The position numbers and the translations under genes were made by a program. From Aurantibacter aestuarii (lineage in GTDB: Bacteria; Bacteroidota; Bacteroidia; Flavobacteriales; Flavobacteriaceae), in assembly GCF_003008425.1 (NCBI RefSeq), contig NZ_PXOQ01000009.1, positions 255,501-319,500 of the forward strand: a stretch of 64,000 nt of DNA, given 5' to 3'. The notes below the pieces were generated by a model, which was not told where the DNA came from, made no database searches, and worked only from the letters and a program-made list of their open reading frames with translations. Below, piece after piece: positions 1 through 8,119 of this stretch (position 1 is the stretch's first letter; every line of letters starts with the position of its first letter).

Positions 1-325
1 CTGGAATCATTTTTCTGTTAGCTCCAACAGGTGTATTTTCAGAATCATTAAAACTCATATGCTCAAAAAAGTGAGCAAAGCCAGTTTTTCCAGGTTCTTC
101 TCGATTAGAACCTACATGCATTAAAGTGGCTACAGCTACAATAGGATCACTTTTATCCACATGAAGGATGACTTCTAGACCGTTATCTAAGGTAAATTTT
201 TCATAATCTATTTTAAACTCTGTTTCAGTTTCTGCGGTTGTTTCGCTCATAGTTTTGTTTTGGTTATTTGTACATGATAAAATGGCCAAAAATACTAGTG
301 CAGTCGATATTTTTTTATACATCAT
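1..325 (-). CDS. M16 family zinc metallopeptidase, lipoprotein, N-terminal part only
   Basis: About 108 N-terminal residues are visible; the gene runs off the left edge. The protein opens with a short hydrophobic signal ending in the lipobox-like LAILSC, so it is probably a lipoprotein. It continues with an insulinase-type fold: LDNGLEVILH, then VGSNREEPGKTGFAHFFEHM. HFFEH is the HxxEH zinc-binding and catalytic motif of M16 peptidases. Two ATG codons sit in tandem at 325 and 322. A second, complete M16 protein lies at 22198-25176, but the N-terminal sequences differ, so they are distinct family members. Family assignment is firm; substrate is unknown. Confidence 0.85.
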   Translation of the reverse strand, partial: MMYKKISTALVFLAILSCTNNQNKTMSETTAETETEFKIDYEKFTLDNGLEVILHVDKSDPIVAVATLMHVGSNREEPGKTGFAHFFEHMSFNDSENTPVGANRKMIP

Positions 326-427
326 ATAAATTTATTTTAGTGTTATAAAGTTATCATTTTAAGATTTAATAATTAACATTATATAATTTTTAACATCTGT
401 TTTACTCACGATTACACAAATAAACCA

Positions 428-435
428 TACATTTG
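428..435 (+). promoter_or_regulatory. Candidate -7 promoter box of the tetR gene
   Basis: TACATTTG matches the Bacteroidetes -7 consensus TAnnTTTG. It overlaps the left half of the palindrome at 431-452 and ends 22 bases before the chosen start codon. I see no clear -33 TTG at normal spacing. Confidence 0.45.
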
Positions 436-452
436 AAACGTTCATTTCAAAT
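431..452. promoter_or_regulatory. Palindromic operator upstream of tetR
   Basis: Perfect 8-base arms ATTTGAAA and TTTCAAAT are separated by 6 bases. The same 22-base site with longer arms occurs at 1053-1074. Its overlap with the -7 box suggests negative autoregulation by the adjacent TetR protein. Confidence 0.7.
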
Positions 453-456
453 AAAA

Positions 457-1038
457 ATGCCAAAACAAGAAGTTTTTAATAGAGAGTTAGTATTGCAGCA
501 GGCTAGTAATGTATTCCATCATAAAGGATACAATGCAACGTCTATGCAGGACTTAGTAGATGCAACTGGTTTAAATAGATCGAGCATTTATAATTCTTTT
601 GACAGTAAACTAAAGTTATATTTAGAATGTTTAAACAGTTACCAGACTAAGTATCAAAATATAATGCATAGTATTCTTATTAAGGCTGAAAACCCATTTA
701 ATGCTATAGCTTTAATTTTTAAAAAATATGTAGAAGAAATTATAGCTGACAAAGACAGGAAAGGTTGTTTAATAACAAATTGTAAGTCGGAAATGGCTAA
801 TCAAGATGTAACAGTAAATTATTTTTTACATAACAACCAGAAAGAGACTTTAGCCTTGTTTGAAGATTTGGTAAAAAAGGGACAAGAAGAACAGCTTATA
901 AATACTAATAAGCATCCAAAAGCTTATGGCATGTATTTATTTTCTAGTATTCAAGGACTTAGAATGACTGGTATTTTAAATCAAAATGAACACGAATTAA
1001 TGGAGTTAGTGCACATAACTCTAGACACATTAAAATAA
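457..1038 (+). CDS. TetR/AcrR family transcriptional regulator
   Basis: A 193-residue one-component repressor. The N-terminal helix-turn-helix is clear: residues about 10-50 contain NVFHHKGYNATSMQDLVDAT followed by GLNRSSIYNSF, the typical TetR recognition-helix region. The C-terminal ligand domain resembles the TetR_C group with a KGCLITN segment, often seen in regulators of SDR or efflux genes. I chose ATG at 457: a longer frame could start at TTG 433, but that lies inside the palindromic operator and -7 box. The SDR gene begins 50 bases downstream behind a second copy of the operator, so this protein probably represses both itself and the SDR gene. The ligand is unknown. Confidence 0.88.
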   Translation: MPKQEVFNRELVLQQASNVFHHKGYNATSMQDLVDATGLNRSSIYNSFDSKLKLYLECLNSYQTKYQNIMHSILIKAENPFNAIALIFKKYVEEIIADKDRKGCLITNCKSEMANQDVTVNYFLHNNQKETLALFEDLVKKGQEEQLINTNKHPKAYGMYLFSSIQGLRMTGILNQNEHELMELVHITLDTLK

Positions 1039-1052
1039 TTTTTTTTAACGAC

Positions 1053-1074
1053 ATTTGAAACGATTGTTTCAAAT
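1053..1074. promoter_or_regulatory. Second TetR-type palindromic operator, upstream of the SDR gene
   Basis: Perfect 9-base arms ATTTGAAAC and GTTTCAAAT with a 4-base spacer. Same length and outer sequence as the site at 431-452. GACATTTG at 1050-1057, one mismatch from TAnnTTTG, overlaps it in the same phase as at the first site. Confidence 0.7.
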
Positions 1075-1088
1075 AAAAAACAAGATGT

Positions 1089-1835
1089 ATGAAATTACAA
1101 AACAAAGTAGCCGTTATTACAGGCGCAAATAGCGGTATTGGTTTAGCAACTGCTAAATTATTTTTAAAAGAAGGCGCAAAAGTTGTCATAACAGGTAGAA
1201 GACAAAAAGCACTAGACGACGCAGCAAAAGATTTAAAAGGCGATTTTATTACTGTTTTGGGAGATGTAGCAAACACCGAAGACAATCATAAAATTATAAT
1301 TGAGACCGTGAATAAATACGGAAAAATTGATGTTTTATTTTTAAATGCTGGAATTGCTCCACCAACATCAACAACCGATATTGACGAGAGTCATTATAAT
1401 GAGATATTCGATATTAATGTAAAAGGACCAATTTTAACCGTACAAAAAGCATTACCTCATTTAAATGATGGCGGCTCAATATTATTTACAAATTCTATTG
1501 TTCACCAAAAAGGATTTGATAATTTAGGGGTTTATTCCGCTAGTAAAGGCGCATTAAGAGCTTATGCACGTGTATTAACTTCGGAAGTAAAGGATCGAAA
1601 AATACGTGTAAATTCTTTAGCTCCTGGTCCAATTGATACACCATTGTATGGTAAAATGGGATTACCAGAAGAGCAAGTTGAAGAAATGGGTAAAGGATTT
1701 GCTGCGCAAGTGCCTTTAAAACGCTTTGGAACCTCTGAAGAAGTTGCTAAAACAGCATTATTTTTAAGCTCTGAAGATGCCTCATATATAAATGGCGTAG
1801 AAATAGAAATTGATGGTGGTTTAAGCCAAGTTTAA
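1089..1835 (+). CDS. SDR family NAD(P)-dependent oxidoreductase
   Basis: A 248-residue classical short-chain dehydrogenase. Visible motifs in order are TGANSGIG (Rossmann dinucleotide loop), a GDV segment, LNAG, catalytic Ser in FTNSIVHQ, and the YSASK Tyr/Lys pair. The C-terminus ends INGVEIEIDGG, as in SDRs that act on small carbonyl or hydroxyl compounds. It follows the TetR gene after 50 bases and has its own operator copy, so it is probably the main regulated target, perhaps handling a reactive carbonyl or quinone sensed by TetR. The substrate cannot be told from sequence. ATG 1089 is preceded by an out-of-frame ATG at 1085. Confidence 0.88.
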   Translation: MKLQNKVAVITGANSGIGLATAKLFLKEGAKVVITGRRQKALDDAAKDLKGDFITVLGDVANTEDNHKIIIETVNKYGKIDVLFLNAGIAPPTSTTDIDESHYNEIFDINVKGPILTVQKALPHLNDGGSILFTNSIVHQKGFDNLGVYSASKGALRAYARVLTSEVKDRKIRVNSLAPGPIDTPLYGKMGLPEEQVEEMGKGFAAQVPLKRFGTSEEVAKTALFLSSEDASYINGVEIEIDGGLSQV

Positions 1836-1841
1836 TGCTAT

Positions 1842-1876
1842 AAAAAAAGGGTTGTAATTAAACAACCCTTTTTTTT
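1842..1876. terminator. Bidirectional intrinsic terminator
   Basis: A-rich stem AAAAAAGGGTTGT pairs with ACAACCCTTTTTT around a short loop, with T-tracts on both strands. It lies between convergent genes (SDR on plus, DUF2461 on minus) and overlaps the stop of the latter. Confidence 0.85.
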
Positions 1877-2537
1877 ATATTAAAATTTCTCCATTTAAAT
1901 TAGTGGTTAATACATCGCTCATATAATCGAAAAATGGACGTATGGTTTTAAAATTCTGACTCACTTGAGTTTCAAAATTTTTAGATAAGACTTCTTTATC
2001 TGTAAGCTTTTTTGTAAAAATGAACTGTTTCTTGCGGATTAAGTCAATTGCTTTATGTTGTTTATCAAAATCTCTTGGTGCGGTTTTAAGCTCATCACCT
2101 TCCATTTCACCCCAAACAGATTTAAACGCATTGATATTTAAAATATCGCGAATTTCTTGGTCATCCATTTCAAATTCTTTACGTATACGCAATAAGTCTT
2201 CTTTGTTTGGATCCCAAAATCCTGCAGCAATAAATGATTTGTTTTTTGGTTGAATATGAACATAATATCCGCCACGTAATTGCGGCTTCCTGCGATGGAA
2301 ACTACCAGAAAAGTGAGTTTTATATGGTAATTTGTTTTTAGAAAAACGTACATCTCTATAAATTCTGAAAATTTTAGAATTATCAAGGTCATCGTGCGTT
2401 TTCATTAAACTTTCTAAATATTGAAAACGTTCTTTAAATTGAAGTTGTACTTTCTTAAATTCAGGTTTGTTTTTTTCAAACCAATCTCTATCATTATTAT
2501 TTTCTAGTTTAATTAGAAACTCTAAAACGTCTTTCAT
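1875..2537 (-). CDS. DUF2461 domain-containing protein
   Basis: A 220-residue cytosolic protein with the hallmarks of the DUF2461 family (TIGR02453): FLIKLENNNDRDWFEKNKPEF at the N-terminus, RIYRDVRFSKNKLPYKTH near residue 60, and GGYYVHIQP followed by AAGFWDP. The length is typical. The biochemical function of the family is not established. Convergent with the SDR gene across a shared terminator; probably its own transcription unit. Confidence 0.85.
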   Translation of the reverse strand: MKDVLEFLIKLENNNDRDWFEKNKPEFKKVQLQFKERFQYLESLMKTHDDLDNSKIFRIYRDVRFSKNKLPYKTHFSGSFHRRKPQLRGGYYVHIQPKNKSFIAAGFWDPNKEDLLRIRKEFEMDDQEIRDILNINAFKSVWGEMEGDELKTAPRDFDKQHKAIDLIRKKQFIFTKKLTDKEVLSKNFETQVSQNFKTIRPFFDYMSDVLTTNLNGEILI

Positions 2538-2558
2538 GCAATATATTTTTATAAAAAT

Positions 2559-2588
2559 AAAAAAAGCTCCACAAAGTGAAGCTTTTTA
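2559..2588 (-). terminator. Intrinsic terminator of the gene at 2608-3165
   Basis: On the minus strand a hairpin with stem AAAAAGCTtCAC/GTGgAGCTTTTT and loop TTT is followed by TTTATTTTT. It lies just after the stop of the upstream gene and before the start of the DUF2461 gene. Confidence 0.75.
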
Positions 2589-2607
2589 AAGTAATTAATT
2601 AGATTAA

Positions 2608-3165
2608 TTATTTTACTGAAGTTACGTACTCAATTTCCACAACATCATCATTTGTTTTATCATAATACTTTACAACAAAATTTCCTTCAGCATTAAAATA
2701 TCCAACTCCTGAATAATTATCTGTAGTTATTAGATAATTGTTAGAATTATTTAACTGTATAGCTCTACCAGATCTAAAAACATTGTTTTTATCATCCATA
2801 TTACTTACAGTAAATCCTTTATCATCATTGGTGAAGTTATAGTAATGATTATCATAAGAATAATACACAACTGTATTTTCTTCGTCATAAAACGGATCCC
2901 AATCATTATTAATTGAAACTGTTTTAGTCACTTTTGTAGGATTTTTTTCTCTATTTAATTTTCCTGTTTTCTTCTCAAAAGTAATTGGAGTTTCTTTTTT
3001 TACTTTTGTTTTGACTTCTTCTTTCATTACTTTTCCATCTTTCTTAACGTAAGAGGTTGTAACGGTTTCAGTTTCTTCCACATCTACATTTGCAGCCTTT
3101 TTCTCTTGAGCTACTGCAAGACTTGTAAGCATAATAGCTAATACACTAATTTTTAACGTTTTCAT
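2608..3165 (-). CDS. Secreted protein of unknown function
   Basis: A 185-residue protein starting with a Sec signal peptide (MKTLKISVLAIMLTSLAVAQ, cleavage expected before or after the Gln). The next ~70 residues are charged and rich in Thr, Lys and Glu, resembling a disordered linker. The C-terminal half is Tyr/Asn/Asp-rich (NTVVYYSYDNHYYNF, YLITTDNYSGVGYFNAEGNFVVKYYD) and looks like short beta-repeats. No family is recognised and no sorting domain is visible. It lies downstream of dps with 31 bases between, so the two may be co-transcribed; it then ends at a strong terminator. Confidence 0.6.
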   Translation of the reverse strand: MKTLKISVLAIMLTSLAVAQEKKAANVDVEETETVTTSYVKKDGKVMKEEVKTKVKKETPITFEKKTGKLNREKNPTKVTKTVSINNDWDPFYDEENTVVYYSYDNHYYNFTNDDKGFTVSNMDDKNNVFRSGRAIQLNNSNNYLITTDNYSGVGYFNAEGNFVVKYYDKTNDDVVEIEYVTSVK

Positions 3166-3196
3166 AATTTATTTAATTTAAGGTTAGTAATAATTT

Positions 3197-3703
3197 TTAT
3201 TTAAGTTTTGAGCCTTTAAGACTCAATTGTTCGCTTGTTTTTTTAGACCAAGCATTTAACATCCAACTTGACTTCTCTAATTCTCTAATATAAGCTCCAA
3301 TTAAATCGATAGTTCCTTCATCTCCACAACTATCTGCCTTTTTAACAACGTTAGACATTTGTTGTAATATTTTTTTGTGATCATCCATTAACGTGGTAAT
3401 CATATCTGCATCAGAAATTAAAGGAGAAGATTCTTTAACCGATGACATTTTTAGATAATCTGAAAAATTACTTACGGGATGATGTCTAAGTGTTAATATA
3501 CGTTCGGCGATTTCATCAATTTTAATTTTAGCATCATTATACATGTTTTCAAAAAGTTCATGTAAATCGAAAAAATTATGACCTAAAACATTCCAATGAA
3601 AACTTCTAAGCTTTTGGTAGTATACACTGTAATCTGCTAAAAGTGTATTTAATTCAGTAATTGTTGGTAATAATTTTTCGTCTTTAATGTTAAGGTAACT
3701 CAT
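3197..3703 (-). CDS. dps: Dps family DNA-protection/ferritin-like protein
   Basis: A 168-residue four-helix ferritin-like protein. The ferroxidase-site signature is visible as FHWNVLGHNFFDLHELFENMYND with IDEIAERI about 10 residues later: the His, Asp/Glu and downstream His positions match Dps intersubunit iron sites. Members form dodecamers that oxidise Fe(II) with H2O2 and shield DNA during oxidative stress or starvation. Length is normal. The downstream secreted unknown may share its transcript. I see no confident promoter motif in the upstream gap 3704-3827. Confidence 0.9.
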   Translation of the reverse strand: MSYLNIKDEKLLPTITELNTLLADYSVYYQKLRSFHWNVLGHNFFDLHELFENMYNDAKIKIDEIAERILTLRHHPVSNFSDYLKMSSVKESSPLISDADMITTLMDDHKKILQQMSNVVKKADSCGDEGTIDLIGAYIRELEKSSWMLNAWSKKTSEQLSLKGSKLK

Positions 3704-3827
3704 ATATTTAAAGTTGTTTTTTAGTTATTTATAAACTAAAATTACAACTATAAAACCCTATGGTTGATAAGATTAACAACCTTTAACCAAAACAAAAAAA
3801 AATTAAGTTAAATTAAGTTAAAAATGG

Positions 3828-4613
3828 CTAATCAAATGTAATAGACTTTAAAATTAGCCCAGATGCAGGAGCTATATATTGCATATTGTATGGATAAGAT
3901 TCATTCAAACTTTCTTCTATTTCAGCTAAAGTTCTTTTACCTTGTCCTAATTCTAATAATGTCCCCATCATTAGCCGTATTTGATTTCTCATAAATCCCT
4001 GACCTTTAACTTTGAAGATGTAAGATTTTTCAGGGAAAAAACTAGCAGTATAATCTGTATTTAATACTATTTCAGAAGACATAATCTCTCTTTGATACAC
4101 ACCATTTTCCTTTGGTTTATAACAATAGGCTTTAAAATAATGGTCTCCAGTAAATAACTGTGCGCCTTTTATCATTACATCTATATCCAAATCGCCTAAA
4201 ATGGTTGTCATTATAGGAGCGCAAAATGGATGGCATTTTTCTCCATATGTAAACAGATAATTATATTCTTTTACTTTAGAGTTTTGAATAATATTAAAAT
4301 CAGCATCAACCTGATACATACTTAAAGCTCTAATATCCTGAGGCAAGTTTAAATTGAAGAGTGCTAAAAAAGCTTCAATATCATTAATGGGTTCGTAAAT
4401 AAATAATTCCATTGCCGTTTCTTCGGCACTCACCATAGCATCGGTTCTACCAGAAATTAAAGTTTTAAATTTCTTTCCTTCTAAGATGTAATTAAAAGTC
4501 CTGTCAACCATAAGGTGCAAGGTTTTAACATTAGGTTGTTTTTGCCAACCATGAAACCTATACCCCAAATATTGAAGCCTGATTACGTAGAAATATTTTT
4601 TTTCGAATACCAT
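3828..4613 (-). CDS. truA: TruA-like tRNA pseudouridine synthase, divergent
   Basis: A 261-residue pseudouridine synthase of the TruA fold. It has YRFHGWQKQPN at the N-terminus, the catalytic-Asp motif SGRTDAMVSAEE, and C-terminal GFMRNQIRLMMGTLLELGQGK plus APASGLILKSI. TruA modifies U38-40 of the tRNA anticodon arm. The active-site loop differs from the usual bacterial GRTDAGVHA: Met replaces Gly and Ser replaces His. Ser at that place also occurs in eukaryotic Pus1/Pus3 types. It may therefore be a paralogue with changed specificity rather than the main TruA. Divergent from the gene at 4699; only 85 bases separate them. Confidence 0.8.
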   Translation of the reverse strand: MVFEKKYFYVIRLQYLGYRFHGWQKQPNVKTLHLMVDRTFNYILEGKKFKTLISGRTDAMVSAEETAMELFIYEPINDIEAFLALFNLNLPQDIRALSMYQVDADFNIIQNSKVKEYNYLFTYGEKCHPFCAPIMTTILGDLDIDVMIKGAQLFTGDHYFKAYCYKPKENGVYQREIMSSEIVLNTDYTASFFPEKSYIFKVKGQGFMRNQIRLMMGTLLELGQGKRTLAEIEESLNESYPYNMQYIAPASGLILKSITFD

Positions 4614-4698
4614 ATAAAAGGCAATTAACTTAATTTATTAGTTTAAACAAAATTTTATACCTTGTATCGCTAATAAACAGTATATATTTTATAAAATT

Positions 4699-5139
4699 AT
4701 GACAGGATTTTCTAAGCAAAAACCACCATTTTGGTACTGGATTTTTGCAGTTATCGGATTGGCTTGGAACCTTTTAGGTGTTAACCAATATTTACAACAG
4801 GCCTTTAAAACCGAGTATTTAAAAGAAATGTATCCGGACCCAACTATTTTAGAAATGGTTTACAATACGCCAAACTGGGTTATGGCTGCATTTGCTGTTT
4901 CTGTTTTTTTTGGATTATTAGGAACCATTTTATTATTAGCACGAAAGAAGTTTTCAAAAATCTTACTCCTAATTTCTTTTGTTGCAGTGTTAGTACAAAT
5001 GACGTATCAAATCTTCTTTAGCGGCTCTATTGAGTATTATGGACCTTTAGGTTTAATATTACCCGTAACAGTTATTCTTATTAGTTTTGCATTAGTACGT
5101 TTGGCTAGAAAAGGAATTAAACATCGTTGGTTAAACTAA
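4699..5139 (+). CDS. Small four-helix membrane protein
   Basis: A 146-residue integral membrane protein with about four hydrophobic segments (residues ~12-32, 57-80, 85-105, 113-133) and a basic C-terminus (RLARKGIKHRWLN). The N-terminal signature KPPFWYWIFAVIGLAWNLLGV recurs in small Bacteroidetes proteins sometimes labelled sugar transporter-like, but I cannot support a function. It precedes the sodium/solute symporter gene by 39 bases in the same direction and probably forms an operon with it, suggesting a link to that transporter. Confidence 0.65.
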   Translation: MTGFSKQKPPFWYWIFAVIGLAWNLLGVNQYLQQAFKTEYLKEMYPDPTILEMVYNTPNWVMAAFAVSVFFGLLGTILLLARKKFSKILLLISFVAVLVQMTYQIFFSGSIEYYGPLGLILPVTVILISFALVRLARKGIKHRWLN

Positions 5140-5178
5140 GCTTTAAATTTATTTAAATTACAAAAGACACTACTCTTT

Positions 5179-6897
5179 ATGGCATTAACAACTCTTGATT
5201 GGGCAATAATTATCTTTTTTTTAGCATTGTTTGCCTTTATTGGTGTTTATGTATCAAAACAAGCAGGAACCGATAGTAAATCGTTTTTTCTATCTGGACG
5301 AAATATGCCTTGGTGGTTATTAGGTGTAAGTATGGTTGCTACAACATTTGCTGCCGATACACCTGGACTAGTAACTCAATTAGTAAGACAAAATGGTGTT
5401 TCTGGAAACTGGGTTTGGTGGGCTATGTTATTAACGGGTATGTTAACCGTATTCTTCTATGCTAAATTGTGGCGTAAAAGTGGTATTACAACCGATTTAG
5501 AATTCTATGAGCTACGCTATAGTGGTAAACTAGCTGGTTATTTACGCGGGTTTCGTGCCATTTATCTAGGAGTCATCTTTAATGTAATAACTATGGCAGG
5601 TGTTTGTTTAGCAGGTGCAAAAATAGCAAACATTCTTTTAGGAATTTCTCAAACTGAAATGCTTATTTATTCCTCTATAATAGTTGTATTTTATTCAGCT
5701 TTTGGTGGGTTAAAAGGTGTTTTAATTACCGATTTTATACAATTTACTATCGCTATGATAGGAAGTGTTTGGGCAACCATTTACATTATAAATCTTCCAG
5801 AAATTGGAGGAACCACTAACTTATTAGCTCATGTAAATGTAGCTGATAAATTAGCCTTTTTTCCAGATTTTAGTAATACTCAAGCATTAATTACATTATT
5901 AATAATTCCTCTAGCGGTACAATGGTGGAGTACTTGGTATCCAGGAGCAGAACCTGGTGGTGGTGGTTACATAGCGCAACGTATGTTAGCTGCAAAAGAT
6001 GAAAAGCACGCTACTTGGGCAACGTTGTTTTTTAATGTAGCACACTACGCTATTCGTCCATTTCCTTGGATTTTAGTTGGTTTAGCCTCTTTAATTATTT
6101 TTCCGAATTTAGAAAGTATAAATCAAACATTCCCAAATTTAACTGCAACTATGCAGGGCGAAGATGTGGCTTATGCTGCTATGATGACTTATTTACCATC
6201 TGGTTTGTTGGGTATTGTGTTACTCTCGCTTATAGCTGCATTTATGAGTACAATTTCTACGCAATTAAACTGGGGAAGTTCTTACATTGTAAACGATTTT
6301 TATAAACGCTTTTTAAAACCAGAAGCATCAGATAAGGATCAGGTTTTAGTGGGTCGGATTTCTACTATCGTTTTAATGGTTCTAGCTGCTTTATTGTCTT
6401 TTACGTTACAATCGGCTGGAGAAGTTTTAAATTTATTACTTCAAATTGGTGCAGGAACAGGTTTATTATACATTTTAAGATGGTTTTGGCACAGAATAAA
6501 TCCTTGGAGTGAGATTACTGCTATGGTAGTCTCTTTTATAATTGCTGTGTTCTTTTTTGTTAACGGGAAATTAGACACGCCTATTATAGAACTTGCCGGA
6601 CATTGGCAGTTAGTTTCAGGCGTTATAATTACCACATTTAGCTGGATTATTGTGACTTTACTAACTCAGCCGTCCGATAAAAATACTTTAGAAACTTTTA
6701 ACCAGTTAATATTTGGAGAAGACTCAAAATTTAAAGGTTTTGGTAGCAAAATAATAGGTTTCTTCTGTGGCGTTTTTGGTGTATATAGTTTACTTTTTAG
6801 TATAGGAAAATTTATTTATGGCGAACATCTTATCGCTTCAGCTTTACTTCTATTTTCTGCTATTTGCGGATATGTTATTTCAAGAATTTTGAAATAA
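5179..6897 (+). CDS. Sodium:solute symporter (SSS family)
   Basis: A 572-residue polytopic inner-membrane protein with about 13-14 hydrophobic segments. SSS-family features are visible: SKSFFLSGRNMPWWLLGVSMVATTFAADTPG in the first transmembrane pair, YSAFGGLKGVLITDFIQF near residue 175, and MSTISTQLNWGSSYIVNDFYKR near residue 355. These match Na+-coupled uptake systems for sugars, amino acids or nucleosides. The insertion PGAEPGGGGYIAQRM is typical of a Bacteroidetes subgroup of unknown substrate. It sits between two small membrane proteins on the same strand. Family firm, substrate unknown. Confidence 0.9.
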   Translation: MALTTLDWAIIIFFLALFAFIGVYVSKQAGTDSKSFFLSGRNMPWWLLGVSMVATTFAADTPGLVTQLVRQNGVSGNWVWWAMLLTGMLTVFFYAKLWRKSGITTDLEFYELRYSGKLAGYLRGFRAIYLGVIFNVITMAGVCLAGAKIANILLGISQTEMLIYSSIIVVFYSAFGGLKGVLITDFIQFTIAMIGSVWATIYIINLPEIGGTTNLLAHVNVADKLAFFPDFSNTQALITLLIIPLAVQWWSTWYPGAEPGGGGYIAQRMLAAKDEKHATWATLFFNVAHYAIRPFPWILVGLASLIIFPNLESINQTFPNLTATMQGEDVAYAAMMTYLPSGLLGIVLLSLIAAFMSTISTQLNWGSSYIVNDFYKRFLKPEASDKDQVLVGRISTIVLMVLAALLSFTLQSAGEVLNLLLQIGAGTGLLYILRWFWHRINPWSEITAMVVSFIIAVFFFVNGKLDTPIIELAGHWQLVSGVIITTFSWIIVTLLTQPSDKNTLETFNQLIFGEDSKFKGFGSKIIGFFCGVFGVYSLLFSIGKFIYGEHLIASALLLFSAICGYVISRILK

Positions 6898-6914
6898 TTA
6901 CTGATTAATTTAGC

Positions 6915-7403
6915 ATGCAGATAAATTTATTAAAAAAAACAGTTCTATTTGTGCTAGGTTTTGGTGTGTTTTTATACTTCATAAAACTATCTAACGAAGC
7001 ACATTTAGAAAGTACCATTTTATTTACTATTGGTAGTTTATTTATTTTTTTAGGTTTAAGACTTCAAAAAGATAATGATGACGTTATAAAACATGGGATA
7101 AAAACTAAAGCGCAAGTCGTCAATTTTATTAAAGATTTTTATGTTACAAGAAAAGGGAGAATGGAGATTTGTTATTATCCAATCATAAAATTCAAAAACA
7201 AAAATCAAATAGAGATTACTAAAAAATTAGAATATCATATTTCCCAGGAATATATGAATCAATTTATAAAAATCATTTATCTGAAAAGAGGTGACCATTA
7301 TGAGATTACAGTAGATAAGAAAAATAAGTCATTTACATTTTATCATATCTTTTACATAGTGGGCATACTATTTATAAGTATTGCCTTTTTTATATATCTT
7401 TAA
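6915..7403 (+). CDS. DUF3592-like membrane protein
   Basis: A 162-residue protein with two hydrophobic N-terminal helices (residues ~8-25 and 33-50), a central soluble stretch (GIKTKAQVVNFIKDFYVTRKGRMEICYYPIIKFKNKNQ) and a C-terminal helix. The pattern of a GxxTxAxV strand, a YYPxIxF strand and a final helix is that of DUF3592 proteins, whose role is unknown. It starts 17 bases after the symporter stop and is probably the last gene of that unit. Ends 8 bases from the convergent hisIE stop, with no clear terminator between. Confidence 0.6.
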   Translation: MQINLLKKTVLFVLGFGVFLYFIKLSNEAHLESTILFTIGSLFIFLGLRLQKDNDDVIKHGIKTKAQVVNFIKDFYVTRKGRMEICYYPIIKFKNKNQIEITKKLEYHISQEYMNQFIKIIYLKRGDHYEITVDKKNKSFTFYHIFYIVGILFISIAFFIYL

Positions 7404-7411
7404 ATTAAAAC

Positions 7412-8014
7412 CTATTTTTTCTCTCTTCCTTTTAAAATATTAACGACATTTTCCAACTTAAATCCTTTAGCTTGAAGTAGCATTAGATAATGAAACAATA
7501 AATCGGCACTTTCATTTAAAAATAATTCGTCGTCATTATCCATAGCTTCAATAACCACTTCTACTGCTTCCTCTCCTACTTTTTGAGCCACTTTATTTAT
7601 GCCTGAAGCAAATAGTGAAGCCACATAAGATTTTTCAGCATTTCCTGCTTTTACACGACTTTCAATCGTATGTTCTAATTTAGAAATAAAACCAAAATTT
7701 TCAGCGTTAGCTTCTGCCCAACAGGTGTCAGTTCCTTTATGACAGGTTGGTCCTACAGGATTTACTTGTATTAAAAGCGTATCATTATCGCAATCTAATT
7801 TTATATCTACAAGATTTAAAAAGTTACCACTTTCTTCACCTTTAGTCCACAATCTGTTTTTAGTTCGGCTGTAAAAGGTTACTTTTTTAGTGTCTTTTGT
7901 GACTTTTAAAGCTTCTTCGTTCATGTAACCTAACATCAACACGTTTTTAGTTGTAGTGTCTTGAATGATTACTGGTACTAATCCGTCGCTATTTTTATTA
8001 AAATCTATGTTCAT
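7412..8014 (-). CDS. hisIE: Bifunctional phosphoribosyl-AMP cyclohydrolase / phosphoribosyl-ATP pyrophosphatase
   Basis: A 200-residue fusion catalysing steps 2 and 3 of histidine synthesis. The N-terminal HisI domain (to about residue 105) carries MLGYMNEEALKVT, FYSRTKNRLWTKGEESGN and the metal-binding DCDNDTLL plus GPTCHKGTDTCW. The C-terminal HisE domain has KVGEEAVEVVIEA and ESADLLFHYLMLL. Length is usual for the fused form. It is the last gene of the his operon, separated from hisF by 105 bases containing a palindromic repeat. Confidence 0.96.
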   Translation of the reverse strand: MNIDFNKNSDGLVPVIIQDTTTKNVLMLGYMNEEALKVTKDTKKVTFYSRTKNRLWTKGEESGNFLNLVDIKLDCDNDTLLIQVNPVGPTCHKGTDTCWAEANAENFGFISKLEHTIESRVKAGNAEKSYVASLFASGINKVAQKVGEEAVEVVIEAMDNDDELFLNESADLLFHYLMLLQAKGFKLENVVNILKGREKK

Positions 8015-8017
8015 AAT

Positions 8018-8112
8018 AGTTATTAGTCTTTAGTTTATAGTCGTTAGACTGTTTTTGTTTGGTCGAGAGCTATTTTACTAATGTAAACCTCTCGACTGCG
8101 TTTGAGAAGACA
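8018..8112. repeat. Intergenic palindromic repeats between hisF and hisIE
   Basis: Two parts. 8018-8052 is an AT-rich TTAGT/TTATAGT stretch. 8061-8112 is an imperfect inverted repeat: GGTCGAGAG is answered by CTCTCGACTGCG and then GAGAAGACA. The CTCGACTGCG core recurs near 8933-8947 and 9734-9749, so this belongs to a dispersed family. Confidence 0.6.
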
Positions 8113-8119
8113 TTTATAT

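Noticed and set aside
959-1285. Open frame of 108 codons on the minus strand
   Set aside because: It lies across the end of tetR, the operator and the start of the SDR gene, has no recognisable domain, and is explained as an antisense shadow.
3795-3825. Direct repeat ATTAAGTTAA next to the truA-like gene
   Set aside because: Two AT-rich copies of ten bases are expected by chance in such low-G+C DNA.
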